Source of the DNA: Euryarchaeota archaeon UBA86
GTDB taxonomy: Archaea > Thermoplasmatota > Poseidoniia > Poseidoniales > Thalassarchaeaceae
Direction: 5' to 3'
Assembly: GCA_002503055.1 (NCBI GenBank)
Contig: DAQX01000008.1
Span: 65,604 to 129,603 of the forward strand
DNA length: 64,000 nucleotides
Shown: positions 27,013 through 36,024 of the stretch, in pieces
Layout: each line of letters opens with the position of its first letter
Position numbering within the stretch: the stretch's first letter is position 1
Program-made: the position numbers and the translations under genes
Notes under the pieces: generated by a model
The model's database searches: none
What the model saw: only the letters and a program-made list of their open reading frames with translations
What the model was told of the DNA's origin: nothing

Positions 27013-27312
27013 ATGGCGGTCATAGGCCTTATTTGGGGGTCTCCGGTCGCCGGGCCCATGGTAAAGCCCGCAAGACCCCACACTCGCTTTGAGAAGGCTC
27101 GGATAATTGGTGCTAGGGCACTTCAGATTAGCATGGGTGCACCTCTCTTTGTTTCAGAGGACGAGTTGCGCGACCATTTCAGTGACGAGTTGATTCAACT
27201 CTACGGTGTCGAAGAGGCACAGTGGAGAGTAGTACTAGACCCAAACAAGATTGCAATGCTTGAGTATGAGCAGAATCGCATACCCATCGATGTGGACCCC
27301 CACAACGAGTGA
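27013..27312 (+). CDS. rpoK: DNA-directed RNA polymerase subunit K (Rpb6/omega homologue), divergent
   Basis: 99 residues. Residues 24-46 (TRFEKARIIGARALQISMGA) are the core of RpoK/Rpb6, followed by the second conserved block DPNKIAMLEYEQNRIPI at about 76-92. Subunit K helps assemble and stabilise the polymerase. Two oddities stand out: about 27 residues lie between the blocks, and the C-terminus ends IDVDPHNE where most archaeal K subunits have a basic IPITVRR-type ending. An internal ATG at 27058 would give an 84-residue protein closer to family length. It lies 21 bases after the thiolase and 50 before ctaA on the same strand, so it shares an operon with metabolic genes. Confidence 0.87.
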   Translation: MAVIGLIWGSPVAGPMVKPARPHTRFEKARIIGARALQISMGAPLFVSEDELRDHFSDELIQLYGVEEAQWRVVLDPNKIAMLEYEQNRIPIDVDPHNE

Positions 27313-27362
27313 TGTTGTAGACTGGTCAAGTCTATTTGTGTCGGCCCGGAGGCTTCTTCGGG

Positions 27363-28403
27363 ATGAGTAGTTTTTCCGCTAAGGACTGTAGGCGGCTAAC
27401 GGCCGGTCTCGTTGTCATCACATTCCTTGTGATTGCTCTGGGTGGCCTAATCAGAATCTACGATGCTGGTGAGTCGTGTCCAGACTGGCCAACCTGTTTT
27501 GGTACATGGGGATTCGATGTCTCTGAGGCCGATCAAGAGTCTTGGTACGAAGACAATCCCGATGAGGTAGACTCTAGAGGAGCGGGGCATCGTTACACAA
27601 CTTTCCAGATTTTCACCGAGTGGGCTCATCGAGTTCTGGCGGGAGCGGTTTTGGGACCGTTGGTGCTTGCTGGTTGGTTTCTATTTAGACAGGTGGAGAA
27701 GTTTGGCTCGGAAGTCAGGCTGGCTTCTACGGTTTCTGTTGCTCTCATCATTTGGCAAGGTGCAATCGGCTGGCTGACCGTGAGGATGGATAACGAGCAC
27801 TGGAGTGTGGCACTACATCTGGGCTCGGCTCTTGCCTTCATGCTAAGCTTGGTTTGGCTCTGGTTAGCACAGTCACGTGATATCGACACGCTTCCTGATT
27901 GGATTGACTTTGAGTCAGAAAACGCCTCAGTATGGGGGCCGAGATTACTCTGGCTCTCCCTATTTGCACTAGTCAGTCTGTTCTCGGGGGCATTTGTGTC
28001 CACTACCAGTGGAGCAAACTCTGGATGCGGGGTGGACGGATTGTACGACTCATGGCCACTTTGCCAGGGAGAGTTAGTGCCAGAAATCCATGACTGGGTG
28101 TTGCAATCTCAGGCAATCCATAGATTCCTAGTTGCTGCAGTCGGTGTGGCTTTACTCGCTGTATCTCGGTTTGCTTGGAAGGAATTGGGCTCAAACAGTA
28201 ATCTGTCTCGCTGGATTTTGGCTTCTACAGCACTTTACATGGTGAATATGCTGATAGGGGCCCTATACATCCTATCTTGGGATATGAGCGAAGGATTCGA
28301 GGAGTGGCTCTCACTTTTCCACCTACTCCTCGCCTCTCTTTCGTTCTTGATTCTCTCAACTGCATATGTCGGTTCGATAACGACTAAGGAGGAATCAGTA
28401 TGA
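27363..28403 (+). CDS. ctaA: heme A synthase
   Basis: Converts heme O to heme A for aa3-type cytochrome oxidase. 346 residues from the ATG at 27363 (an in-frame TTG at 27336 is less likely), with eight predicted membrane helices. Heme-ligand histidines fit EWAHRVLAGAV, ALHLGSALAF, AIHRFLVAAVG and LFHLLLASLS. Cysteine pairs are CPDWPTCFG in the first outer loop and CGVDGLYDSWPLCQG in the second half. The first loop contains a longer acidic insertion (YEDNPDEVDSRGAGHR). It overlaps ctaB by four bases (ATGA), so translation is coupled. Presence implies an oxygen-respiring host. Confidence 0.94.
   Translation: MSSFSAKDCRRLTAGLVVITFLVIALGGLIRIYDAGESCPDWPTCFGTWGFDVSEADQESWYEDNPDEVDSRGAGHRYTTFQIFTEWAHRVLAGAVLGPLVLAGWFLFRQVEKFGSEVRLASTVSVALIIWQGAIGWLTVRMDNEHWSVALHLGSALAFMLSLVWLWLAQSRDIDTLPDWIDFESENASVWGPRLLWLSLFALVSLFSGAFVSTTSGANSGCGVDGLYDSWPLCQGELVPEIHDWVLQSQAIHRFLVAAVGVALLAVSRFAWKELGSNSNLSRWILASTALYMVNMLIGALYILSWDMSEGFEEWLSLFHLLLASLSFLILSTAYVGSITTKEESV
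28386..28393 (+). promoter_or_regulatory. Shine-Dalgarno sequence of ctaB
   Basis: AAGGAGGA within the last codons of ctaA, six bases before the ctaB ATG at 28400. It is the strongest ribosome-binding site I see in the window and shows that internal operon genes here use Shine-Dalgarno initiation. Confidence 0.75.
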
Positions 28404-29413
28404 GTTGGCGAAGTTATGTTTCATTGACTAAGCCGAGAGTGGTTGTCTTGCTACAGATAACTGCGCTGTGCGCTGTTTTGGTGCACGACAGGATGTACAA
28501 ACAGTTGGGTATTGAAACTGCGGAAACGATGTTGATTGTTTTCGTTGGAGGATATCTTAGTGCCGGTGGCGCTAATGCAATCAACATGTGGTACGATAGA
28601 GATATTGATCCACTGATGACACGAACGGAGAGTAGGGCGATACCTTCTGGCGAGGTCTCAGCGGAGTCGGCTCTCGCTCTGGGTGTATTGCTCTCGATTG
28701 CAGGAGTATCTTGGTTCTGGATGCTATCGAACGAGGTTGCTGCTTTCTGGTCTGCATTCAGCATCCTGTTCTATGTCTTTGTGTACAGCATCTGGCTCAA
28801 GCGTTCGACCCCTCAGAACATAGTAATTGGAGGTATAGCCGGTTCTACACCGCCCGTGATAGGCTGGGCGGCGGCCGAAGATGGGCTTACAGTAGTGACT
28901 GATTCGGCCCAGATTATGCTGGAATCGTTGATCGATTTGGGAAGCCCGATGCCGTGGTTCATGTTCCTGCTCATCTTCCTCTGGACACCTCCTCACTTCT
29001 GGGCACTAGCGCTGTATCGTTCAGAGGAGTATGGGAGAGTAGGAGTCCCGATGATGCCCAATGTGAAGGGCCCGGAAAGAACTCTTAGAGAGATGAAAAT
29101 ATACACAATAATTCTACTACTCTTGTCAATGAATGTACCATCATACCACGAACTGACAGAAAGTAATGCGTTCTATTTCATTCTAGTAGGCAATGTGACC
29201 TTGCTTTCCCTATGGTACGCTAACTCGGTATGGAAGATCGACCTAGAAGAGGAGCGGGATGAAACAGGTAGAATTCCAACGGCCGCTCGTTCGTTCTTCA
29301 TCTCAATGCTTTACCTTGCCCTGATGTTCGTGGTTCTAGTCACAGCCAGTTTTGGTGTTACAGGGGCTGTTTTGGGAGCGGGCATAAGCCTGTTCGCAAT
29401 CTTACGCAGCTAA
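28400..29413 (+). CDS. ctaB: protoheme IX farnesyltransferase (heme O synthase)
   Basis: Adds a farnesyl group to heme B to make heme O, the substrate of CtaA. 337 residues, polytopic UbiA-superfamily membrane protein. The prenyl-diphosphate/Mg motif is NMWYDRDIDPLMTRTESRAI, the family's NxxxDxxxD signature, at about residues 70-90. The second conserved loop reads WTPPHFWALALYRSEEYGRVG. The start at 28400 is fixed by the Shine-Dalgarno sequence and the ATGA overlap with ctaA. The order ctaA-ctaB in one operon matches its bacterial use. The cytochrome oxidase subunits are not in this window. Confidence 0.95.
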   Translation: MSWRSYVSLTKPRVVVLLQITALCAVLVHDRMYKQLGIETAETMLIVFVGGYLSAGGANAINMWYDRDIDPLMTRTESRAIPSGEVSAESALALGVLLSIAGVSWFWMLSNEVAAFWSAFSILFYVFVYSIWLKRSTPQNIVIGGIAGSTPPVIGWAAAEDGLTVVTDSAQIMLESLIDLGSPMPWFMFLLIFLWTPPHFWALALYRSEEYGRVGVPMMPNVKGPERTLREMKIYTIILLLLSMNVPSYHELTESNAFYFILVGNVTLLSLWYANSVWKIDLEEERDETGRIPTAARSFFISMLYLALMFVVLVTASFGVTGAVLGAGISLFAILRS

Positions 29414-29452
29414 GCTTGTCGATAATCTACCACCCCGATGGTTTCAAACGCC

Positions 29453-29489
29453 TACCGCACCATGGCGGAGCGGTTAGAGGGGTGCGGTA
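29453..29489 (+). repeat. perfect 9-bp inverted repeat abutting a start codon
   Basis: TACCGCACC (29453-29461) and GGTGCGGTA (29481-29489) are exact reverse complements separated by 19 bases. The second arm ends one base before the ATG at 29490 of the LeuA-family gene. As RNA this is a stem-loop that would bring the start codon next to a stable helix; as DNA it could be an operator. Either way it is a candidate control site for that gene. Confidence 0.75.
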
Positions 29490-30743
29490 ATGGACGAGCA
29501 TGGCCTGATATACGACTGGAACACAGTCGATTACGAGATTGAACGTGACTCTGTCAATCATCCACACGAGTTGTGGTTCGATGATGAAACCCTGAGAGAT
29601 GGCCTTCAGAGTCCAAGCGCTAGAAACCCAGAGATTGAGCAGAAATTGGAGTTAATTGACTACATGGAGGCCCTTGGCATACAGAAGGTAGACCTAGGAC
29701 TTCCTGGAGCAGGTCCCTTTCATGTCGGCCATATCGATGCAATGCTTTCTCACATGGGAGAGAATGGATACGAATTGCGACCTGGTTGCGCGGTCCGCAC
29801 CGTAGTAAGCGATATTGAGCCGTTAGTTGAACTGCAAGCCAAGCACGAGAGGCAGATACAGGCTAGTGCGTTTCTCGGCACCAGTCCTATCCGCCAATAT
29901 GCCGAGGGTTGGACGATGGAGAAAATACTGTCAACAGCCGAGAAGGCAGTCACTTTTGCAGTTGATAACGACATTCCGGTGATGTTCGTAACCGAAGACA
30001 CTACGCGCAGTAAACCGGATGAGATTAAGGAAGTCTACACCCGTGCTCTCGAGTTGGGTGCAGACAGAATATGTATCTGTGACACCTGTGGCCATGTCAC
30101 TCCAAATGGAGTTCGCAAACTACTATCTTTCATACAAGATGAGGTGATTGTTGACTCAGGGTTCAAGCGACGAGACATCGAAGTAAACTGGCACGGTCAT
30201 CAGGACAGGGGCCTTGGTGTGGCGAACAATCTAGCCGCTTACGAAGCTGGCGCAGATGTAATTCATGGCACCGCGCTTGGAGTCGGTGAGCGTGCCGGAA
30301 ACGCACCTCTAGATCAGACTCTAGTGAATCTGAGCCTGATGGGTGTCATTAGCAACGATCTAACTATGCTCAACGAGTACATGAAAAAGGCTCACGAATA
30401 TGTCGAAGTAGCACTTCCTAGGAACTATCCTGTGTTCGGAGAGGATGCTTTTGAGACTGGTACGGGAGTACATGCTAGCGCTGTAATCAAGGCCATGAAG
30501 AAAGGCGATCACTGGCTCGCAGATCGTGTCTATTCCGGGGTACCGGCAGCCGATTATGGACTTGAGCAAATCATCAGAATTGGACATATGAGTGGTAGAT
30601 CAAATATTGTCTGGTGGCTGCAGAATAACGGCTACGAGGTGTCAGATGAATTGGTCTCTCACATGTTCGAGGTGGCTAAATCACAGCGTCGTCTAATGAG
30701 TGATGAGGAAGTTCATGCAGCCATTTCAGAGTTCCAGAACTAG
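29490..30743 (+). CDS. LeuA/homocitrate-synthase-family enzyme (DRE-TIM metallolyase)
   Basis: 417 residues. Catalytic signatures of the family: DDETLRDGLQSPSARNPEIE (RDG with metal-binding Asp), the metal-site WHGHQDRGLGVANN (HxH), and GTALGVGERAGNAPLDQ. The region after about 290 (ETGTGVHASAVIKAM, HMSGRSNIVWWL) matches the communication/LeuA-like portion, but there is no long allosteric regulatory domain at the end. It condenses acetyl-CoA with a 2-oxoacid; 2-isopropylmalate, citramalate or homocitrate synthase are all possible and sequence alone does not decide. No other leucine-pathway gene is nearby. Immediately upstream sits a perfect inverted repeat; downstream it overlaps the protease gene. 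Confidence 0.87.
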   Translation: MDEHGLIYDWNTVDYEIERDSVNHPHELWFDDETLRDGLQSPSARNPEIEQKLELIDYMEALGIQKVDLGLPGAGPFHVGHIDAMLSHMGENGYELRPGCAVRTVVSDIEPLVELQAKHERQIQASAFLGTSPIRQYAEGWTMEKILSTAEKAVTFAVDNDIPVMFVTEDTTRSKPDEIKEVYTRALELGADRICICDTCGHVTPNGVRKLLSFIQDEVIVDSGFKRRDIEVNWHGHQDRGLGVANNLAAYEAGADVIHGTALGVGERAGNAPLDQTLVNLSLMGVISNDLTMLNEYMKKAHEYVEVALPRNYPVFGEDAFETGTGVHASAVIKAMKKGDHWLADRVYSGVPAADYGLEQIIRIGHMSGRSNIVWWLQNNGYEVSDELVSHMFEVAKSQRRLMSDEEVHAAISEFQN

Positions 30744-33700
30744 TGATTCAACAGGCTCACGACATAGACGAACGGCTAAATGCGGTAGGCGTTCGAGTTC
30801 GGGCGTGAGAAGCGTCGTCATTGTACTAGTCATGCTTGTTATGACTCCATTTGGAGGAGTTGTTGCAGGTTCATCCGAACTGCCAGAGGAACTTCGTATC
30901 GAGGGCGACGAGATAATGCCAAGCTACTCCAGAGCCGTACAATTGGCTTTCGACAGAGTGTCTGACTTGAATTCATACACTGACGAGATTCTATCTCAGA
31001 CCGAGGAGTGGCTGGTAGTGACTAGGGTCCCTATGGAATTACATCATCTGACCAAGGCAAGCCCTGACACTAGCGAGAAAGCGCCTATTCTATCAGGCGC
31101 ATTCATATGGAGTTTTGACAATCCTATGGAAGGAGTAAAGAGACTCGGGATTTCTCTTGAATTGGGTGAAATTGAATCATTCTCGCCGATGGTAGAGAAG
31201 AAGCATCAACCGAGACTAGTGCCGAGCGATACTGAATTCGATGAACAATGGCATCTTAGCAACACAGGGCAGACCAGTGGAGGAGTCGTTGGAGAAGATA
31301 TCAATGTAACATCCACTTGGGACACCTATACTGGAAGAGGGGTCATTATCAGCGTCATTGATGATGGTCTAGATCACAACCATAGTGATATCAGTCCACA
31401 CTATTCATCACTCTACTCTTATGATTGGTGTGATGATGATACAGACCCGAGTCCTTCTCCTTGGAATGGTCACGGAACCGCTGTCGCGGGAGTAGCAGCA
31501 GCTGTAGGAGACAATGGTCTTGATGTCACAGGTGCAGCCTTCGATGCGACAATTGCGGGTTCGACGCTAATCGCTTGCTGGGCAGGGGATGCTACCGAAG
31601 CAGATGCGTTGAGCTATGAGAGCGATGACATAGATATCTATACCAATTCATGGGGCCCAGCTGATGATGGTCAAACTCTAGAGGCCCCTGGCCCACTAAC
31701 TCTAGCTGCCTTCGAGAGCGATGCGTATTCCGGACGCGATGGATTGGGTAATCTGATTACATGGGCTGCTGGAAATGGACTTGGCTCGAATGATAACTCA
31801 AACTACGATGGTTATGCTAACAGCCGCTTCACAATCGCAGTCACTGCGATTAGCCACAATGGTGAGCAATCGTACTACGCAGAGCCAGGAGCTAACATTC
31901 TAGTCGCCGCTCATTCGAATGGAGCAGGAGAGGGGATTACCACTACAGACATCACTAATTCTGGCGGATACAACAGCAGCGGCAACATCACTCACACTTT
32001 TGGAGGCACCTCTAGCGCCACTCCACTTGCCGCCGGGGTAATTGCTCTAGTTCTCGAAGCTAATACGAATCTGACTTGGAGAGATGTTCAACATGTTCTG
32101 GTTAACAGTGCTCGCATGAACGATGCTACCGACAGTTCATGGACAGTGAACGGTGGTGGGCATGATGTTTCCCACAAGTATGGCTTCGGTGCAGTTGATG
32201 CCGGAGCGGCTGTATCTGTGGCTGAGAACTGGACCAATGTCGGAGAAGAATTGAATGCCACCTATGGGCCCTATTCACCGGGTACCGACATCCCTGACGA
32301 TTCAACTGCTTGGACAGAGTTCACTACAGTAGTGACTGATGAATACTCACTGGAGAGCGTGGATGTAATGGTCGATATCAGCCACACAACTAGAGGAGAT
32401 TTGGACATAGTACTTGTCTCTCCTTCAGGAACAGAGTCATGGTTGGCTGAATCGCGTAATGACAATGGCAATCACTACTCTGACTGGATGTTTAGCACTG
32501 TGCAACACTGGGACGAGTCATCCTTGGGAACATGGACTCTTAAGGTCAGAGATACTGAATCTAGTACAAATGGAACTCTGAACTCATGGGAGATGATTTT
32601 GCATGGAGTGGATATAGACTATGACCATGATGACGATGGTTTGAGTGATGAAAATGAGACCCTTGTCTATGGTACTGATCCTTACGACGCAGATACAGAT
32701 GATGACGGATTGAGTGACTATGACGAAGTCATGGTCTACGGTACTAATCCTCTGGAAATTGACTCTGATTTGGACGGCTTGAGTGACTCTGTCGAAGTTA
32801 CGACTACTGGAACAAACCCCCTAGACTCTGACAGTGACGACGACGGCCTGTCTGATGGTGCCGAAGTCAACTTCTGGTTCACAGACCCATTAGTCTACGA
32901 CCCGGATGACGATTCCGACCTGTTCTACCACTTCAATGACTGTGATGATTCTAACCCACTGGTCAATCCAGGGCGCCCTGAATTACTGAATGGAATAGAC
33001 GACAATTGTGATGACTACATCGATGAGGGATTCAACTTCACAGACAGGGATAATGATGGGCTCAAGGATTGGCCAGAATATCATATCCATGGTACAGATC
33101 ATATGGACTCAGATACAGATGATGATGGATTGGATGACGGAGAGGAAGTCAACACCTACTCGTTGATGGGTTCCGATCCGCTGGTCTACGATCCCGACAA
33201 TGATGCAGACAACTGGTACTGGTTCGAGGATTGTGATGATGATGATCCGGACAGATCTCCGGGGGAAGTCGAATTATTGGATGACTTCGACAATGACTGT
33301 GATTTCTTAATTGACGAGGATTATTGGGAATTGGATTCAGATAATGATGGCCTCACAGACTATGATGAGTATCACAATATAACCACGGACCACCTAGATG
33401 GAGACACGGATGGCGATGGCTTGCCCGACGGTCTGGAATACAACGAATATTCCGAATTGGGGGCTAATCCTCTAGTGCACGATGATGATGCCGATGAAGA
33501 TGGATGGTATTGGTTCCAAGACTGCGATGATGAGGACTTCGACAGAGCCCCACTAAAGCCAGAAGTTTTGGATGGGAAGGACAACGACTGCGACGATGTG
33601 GTTGACGAGGATTTCTTTGATATCGATACTGATGGAGATGGGCTTACTGACTACGACGAATATCACAACTACACTACTGACCCGGGTTTGGCCGATACCG

Positions 33701-34563
33701 ATAGTGATGGAATGTCCGACGGACAAGAAATTACAGTAACTGGATCAGATCCAAAGACATTCAACTTCGATACCGACGAAGATGGATTCTATGACTTCGA
33801 AGATTGCGATGATACCGTAGGTACAATCAATCCGTCGGGAACTGAGGCATGGAACGGCAGAGATGATGACTGTAACGAGCAGGTGGATGATGGTTTAGAT
33901 AGGAAGATTCTGGTCTCGACTACACCCGATTTTAGAGAGATCAAAGATTGGGACGCTGTCAACGAATCTCTAATTCTTATTGTGGAAAATATTCCAGATT
34001 CAGTTGGTGCAACACTGAGTTGGAAACTGGGCGACTACACTCTTACTGCAAATGTAAGTGAAGACGGTAAGAGAGTAACTATCCTCCCGATTGACTGTGA
34101 TTCAGGCGATACTTCTCTAGAGATCTACTTGTGTGCACAAGGCGAGAGTCCACAACAAGTTTCACTCACAATATCCGAACCGGGAAAGACAACAGAATTG
34201 ATTTGGGACATTGATATGGTAGTTTGGATTCCACCTCTGACTTTCTCCGAGATGTTGTTTGAGTTCGTCATTTCTCCGACTGGCCTTGCCGTGACTCTGA
34301 TTATTGTGGTGGCCCTTGTCGGTGCAGTTGTGCTAGGCTTGCGTAGAATGGCATACAACAGAAGACTCGAGGACGCGTACAAGGCCTACGATATCAAACC
34401 CGGAGAATTCTCGCTCTCTCCTGAATTCCAAGAGTATGATCTACCTTCTGCACCTGATCTCGGAGCGATGGTTGGACAGCAGGCAGCTCCCGTGCAACTA
34501 CCTTCGGTACCTGCTTCACCGGTCAATGACGAGTCTATTCCTGACATGCCTGATCTAGATTAG
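30715..34563 (+). CDS. exported kexin-like subtilisin protease with P-domain and TSP3/MopE repeats, C-terminal anchor
   Basis: About 1282 residues. Domains in order: signal sequence (VVIVLVMLVMTPFGGVVAGS, near residue 31); a propeptide-like region; an S8 protease with Asp in VIDDGLDHNH, His in NGHGTAVAG and Ser in GGTSSATPLAAG (about 205-460). A P-domain of proprotein-convertase type follows (about 516-632; RGDLDIVLVSPSGTES, GTWTLKVRDTES). Then come TSP3-like Asp-rich calcium repeats and four MopE-like DCDD units, a membrane helix at about 1181-1209, and a proline-rich cytoplasmic tail. The frame overlaps the LeuA-like gene; starts at GTG 30700, ATG 30703, ATG 30715 or GTG 30805 are all possible, the last placing the signal peptide first. 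Surface-bound endoprotease; the substrate is unknown. Confidence 0.9.
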   Translation: MQPFQSSRTSDSTGSRHRRTAKCGRRSSSGVRSVVIVLVMLVMTPFGGVVAGSSELPEELRIEGDEIMPSYSRAVQLAFDRVSDLNSYTDEILSQTEEWLVVTRVPMELHHLTKASPDTSEKAPILSGAFIWSFDNPMEGVKRLGISLELGEIESFSPMVEKKHQPRLVPSDTEFDEQWHLSNTGQTSGGVVGEDINVTSTWDTYTGRGVIISVIDDGLDHNHSDISPHYSSLYSYDWCDDDTDPSPSPWNGHGTAVAGVAAAVGDNGLDVTGAAFDATIAGSTLIACWAGDATEADALSYESDDIDIYTNSWGPADDGQTLEAPGPLTLAAFESDAYSGRDGLGNLITWAAGNGLGSNDNSNYDGYANSRFTIAVTAISHNGEQSYYAEPGANILVAAHSNGAGEGITTTDITNSGGYNSSGNITHTFGGTSSATPLAAGVIALVLEANTNLTWRDVQHVLVNSARMNDATDSSWTVNGGGHDVSHKYGFGAVDAGAAVSVAENWTNVGEELNATYGPYSPGTDIPDDSTAWTEFTTVVTDEYSLESVDVMVDISHTTRGDLDIVLVSPSGTESWLAESRNDNGNHYSDWMFSTVQHWDESSLGTWTLKVRDTESSTNGTLNSWEMILHGVDIDYDHDDDGLSDENETLVYGTDPYDADTDDDGLSDYDEVMVYGTNPLEIDSDLDGLSDSVEVTTTGTNPLDSDSDDDGLSDGAEVNFWFTDPLVYDPDDDSDLFYHFNDCDDSNPLVNPGRPELLNGIDDNCDDYIDEGFNFTDRDNDGLKDWPEYHIHGTDHMDSDTDDDGLDDGEEVNTYSLMGSDPLVYDPDNDADNWYWFEDCDDDDPDRSPGEVELLDDFDNDCDFLIDEDYWELDSDNDGLTDYDEYHNITTDHLDGDTDGDGLPDGLEYNEYSELGANPLVHDDDADEDGWYWFQDCDDEDFDRAPLKPEVLDGKDNDCDDVVDEDFFDIDTDGDGLTDYDEYHNYTTDPGLADTDSDGMSDGQEITVTGSDPKTFNFDTDEDGFYDFEDCDDTVGTINPSGTEAWNGRDDDCNEQVDDGLDRKILVSTTPDFREIKDWDAVNESLILIVENIPDSVGATLSWKLGDYTLTANVSEDGKRVTILPIDCDSGDTSLEIYLCAQGESPQQVSLTISEPGKTTELIWDIDMVVWIPPLTFSEMLFEFVISPTGLAVTLIIVVALVGAVVLGLRRMAYNRRLEDAYKAYDIKPGEFSLSPEFQEYDLPSAPDLGAMVGQQAAPVQLPSVPASPVNDESIPDMPDLD

Positions 34564-35960
34564 ATCCAATTCGGGTCTGCCTCGTCGGCCTCTTCCTCGG
34601 CCGCGCTCTCTTCATCAAGACTCCATTCTGCATCTGGAGAACCTCCTGACCACTCGCCTTCAACGGAAATGTCCTCGATCTCGTCATCCTCTCTCCAAGG
34701 AGGCTCTCCATCCGAGCCGCTAGTAATCAGGCAACCTTCTTCATCGAGTCTGGTTCGGAGTGTCTGCGTTCCACCGGTCATCGGTAGTAGATGCCCAATA
34801 GGAGTTCCTGCAGTCACGAATGGATGTGTGGCAGTAGAAATCAGCAGCCCTCTTGCTGGCGAGAGAATGTCGAAGTTCTCTCCTGGCCTTTCGGGGTCAG
34901 TTACCGTTGCAACTGTCTCACCTTCCTGAATGAAGCTCCCGGCAGGAGTTAGTACATCCAATAGGCCCCCTTGATCAGATCTGACCCAAACAGAACCAGA
35001 AGCAAGAATTCTGAATCTAGGGCGACTAGGATATCCGGGAATAGCCCTCAGACTTCGCAATACATTCAGAATACCATAGATTGCGACCTGGACAGATTCT
35101 GGATCCGCCTCATTTGATCCTCCTCCTTCGTAGGTTATCGCAGCCACACCCGCATCATTCGCAACCCTCCTCAAGGAACCTCTTGGCCCTTGATTGTCCA
35201 GAATTGTCTCGATGCCAAATGCTCTTGCTATTCGATTACTCGAGGGGTGTGCTAAATTAGCCCGAATCTGTGGCATGTTGGTTCTACCTACGGCAGCGGT
35301 ATGCAAATCGATGACATGGTCGCTGGTCGAGATAATTTCATTCCAAAGCCTATTTGCTACTCTTGAAGTCGTATTACTATCGGGCTTTCCGGGAAAACCT
35401 CGATTCAAGTCTCTTCCATCCGGCATGTACCTGCTCTGGCGTCGATAACCAGGAAGATTGACCACTGGGATGATACGTAATGTTCCAGCCATCGCTGCAG
35501 GATCTATTGCCTTATCCTCGCCGATGAAATTGGGGCCACTTAGGTAAGTCAGTGCTAATGGCCCGACCAATTCATTACCGTGGATAGCGCCTAGTAGAGT
35601 CACCACCGGGCCTGGCCTAGCTCCATGAATGACAGTAATCGGGATTGGCCAAGATTCTCCTATATCCACATCAATCAAGTCATATTCGATTTGTCTAATT
35701 GTCCCCGGACTGATTCTCTTTCTGAGGAATCTGTGAAACTTCGGGCCGTCCTTTCGCGACCATCTTGCAGGAGTTCCCTGATTATCCTCAAGGGCTTTTT
35801 CAATCTCCTCCCTCCTACTAGGAGGAATTTGATTTGATACCTTCAGAGGCTTTGACCGTCTACGCTTTGGACGGGTTGGGGAACTCCCGGATTTACCCGA
35901 GATATCATCGTCGTCCGAACTGGAAGAGGTGCTAGGCACTTTAGCGCGGAGAGGGTTCAC
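34560..35960 (-). CDS. succinylglutamate desuccinylase/aspartoacylase-family zinc amidohydrolase
   Basis: 466 residues, starting at GTG 35960 because no ATG occurs before the domain. An N-terminal basic, low-complexity region of about 90 residues precedes the M14-like AstE/AspA domain. Zinc ligands fit GAIHGNELVG (His and Glu) and VIDLHTAAVG (His). Further signatures are RDLNRGFPGKPDSNTTSR and AAITYEGGGSNEAD with the probable catalytic Glu. A small beta domain (RGLLISTATHPFVTAGTP) and a very acidic tail end it. Relatives deacylate N-acyl amino acids or modify peptides; the substrate is unknown. There is no signal peptide, so it is probably cytoplasmic. Its stop overlaps that of the convergent protease gene by four bases. 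Divergent from the thioesterase. Confidence 0.87.
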   Translation of the reverse strand: MNPLRAKVPSTSSSSDDDDISGKSGSSPTRPKRRRSKPLKVSNQIPPSRREEIEKALEDNQGTPARWSRKDGPKFHRFLRKRISPGTIRQIEYDLIDVDIGESWPIPITVIHGARPGPVVTLLGAIHGNELVGPLALTYLSGPNFIGEDKAIDPAAMAGTLRIIPVVNLPGYRRQSRYMPDGRDLNRGFPGKPDSNTTSRVANRLWNEIISTSDHVIDLHTAAVGRTNMPQIRANLAHPSSNRIARAFGIETILDNQGPRGSLRRVANDAGVAAITYEGGGSNEADPESVQVAIYGILNVLRSLRAIPGYPSRPRFRILASGSVWVRSDQGGLLDVLTPAGSFIQEGETVATVTDPERPGENFDILSPARGLLISTATHPFVTAGTPIGHLLPMTGGTQTLRTRLDEEGCLITSGSDGEPPWREDDEIEDISVEGEWSGGSPDAEWSLDEESAAEEEADEADPNWI

Positions 35961-35986
35961 CGATAAAGCGGATGCGTTTGGGGTTC

Positions 35987-36007
35987 CTAGGAATTTTCAA
36001 TTCCTAG
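35987..36007. repeat. perfect 9-bp palindrome in a divergent promoter region
   Basis: CTAGGAATT-TTC-AATTCCTAG lies between the AstE-like gene (starts at 35960, minus) and the thioesterase gene (starts at 36025, plus). It covers the position 18-38 bases before the thioesterase ATG, where a TATA box would lie in a leaderless gene. It is a good candidate operator for a dimeric regulator, or an AT-rich shared promoter core. Confidence 0.7.
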
Positions 36008-36024
36008 TGATTGTTCGATGAACC

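Noticed and set aside
29453..29489. tRNA gene resembling the tRNA-Ser/Leu D arm
   Set aside because: Only the D-arm-like part is seen; no anticodon arm or T arm follows, and the downstream bases are the LeuA-like coding region.
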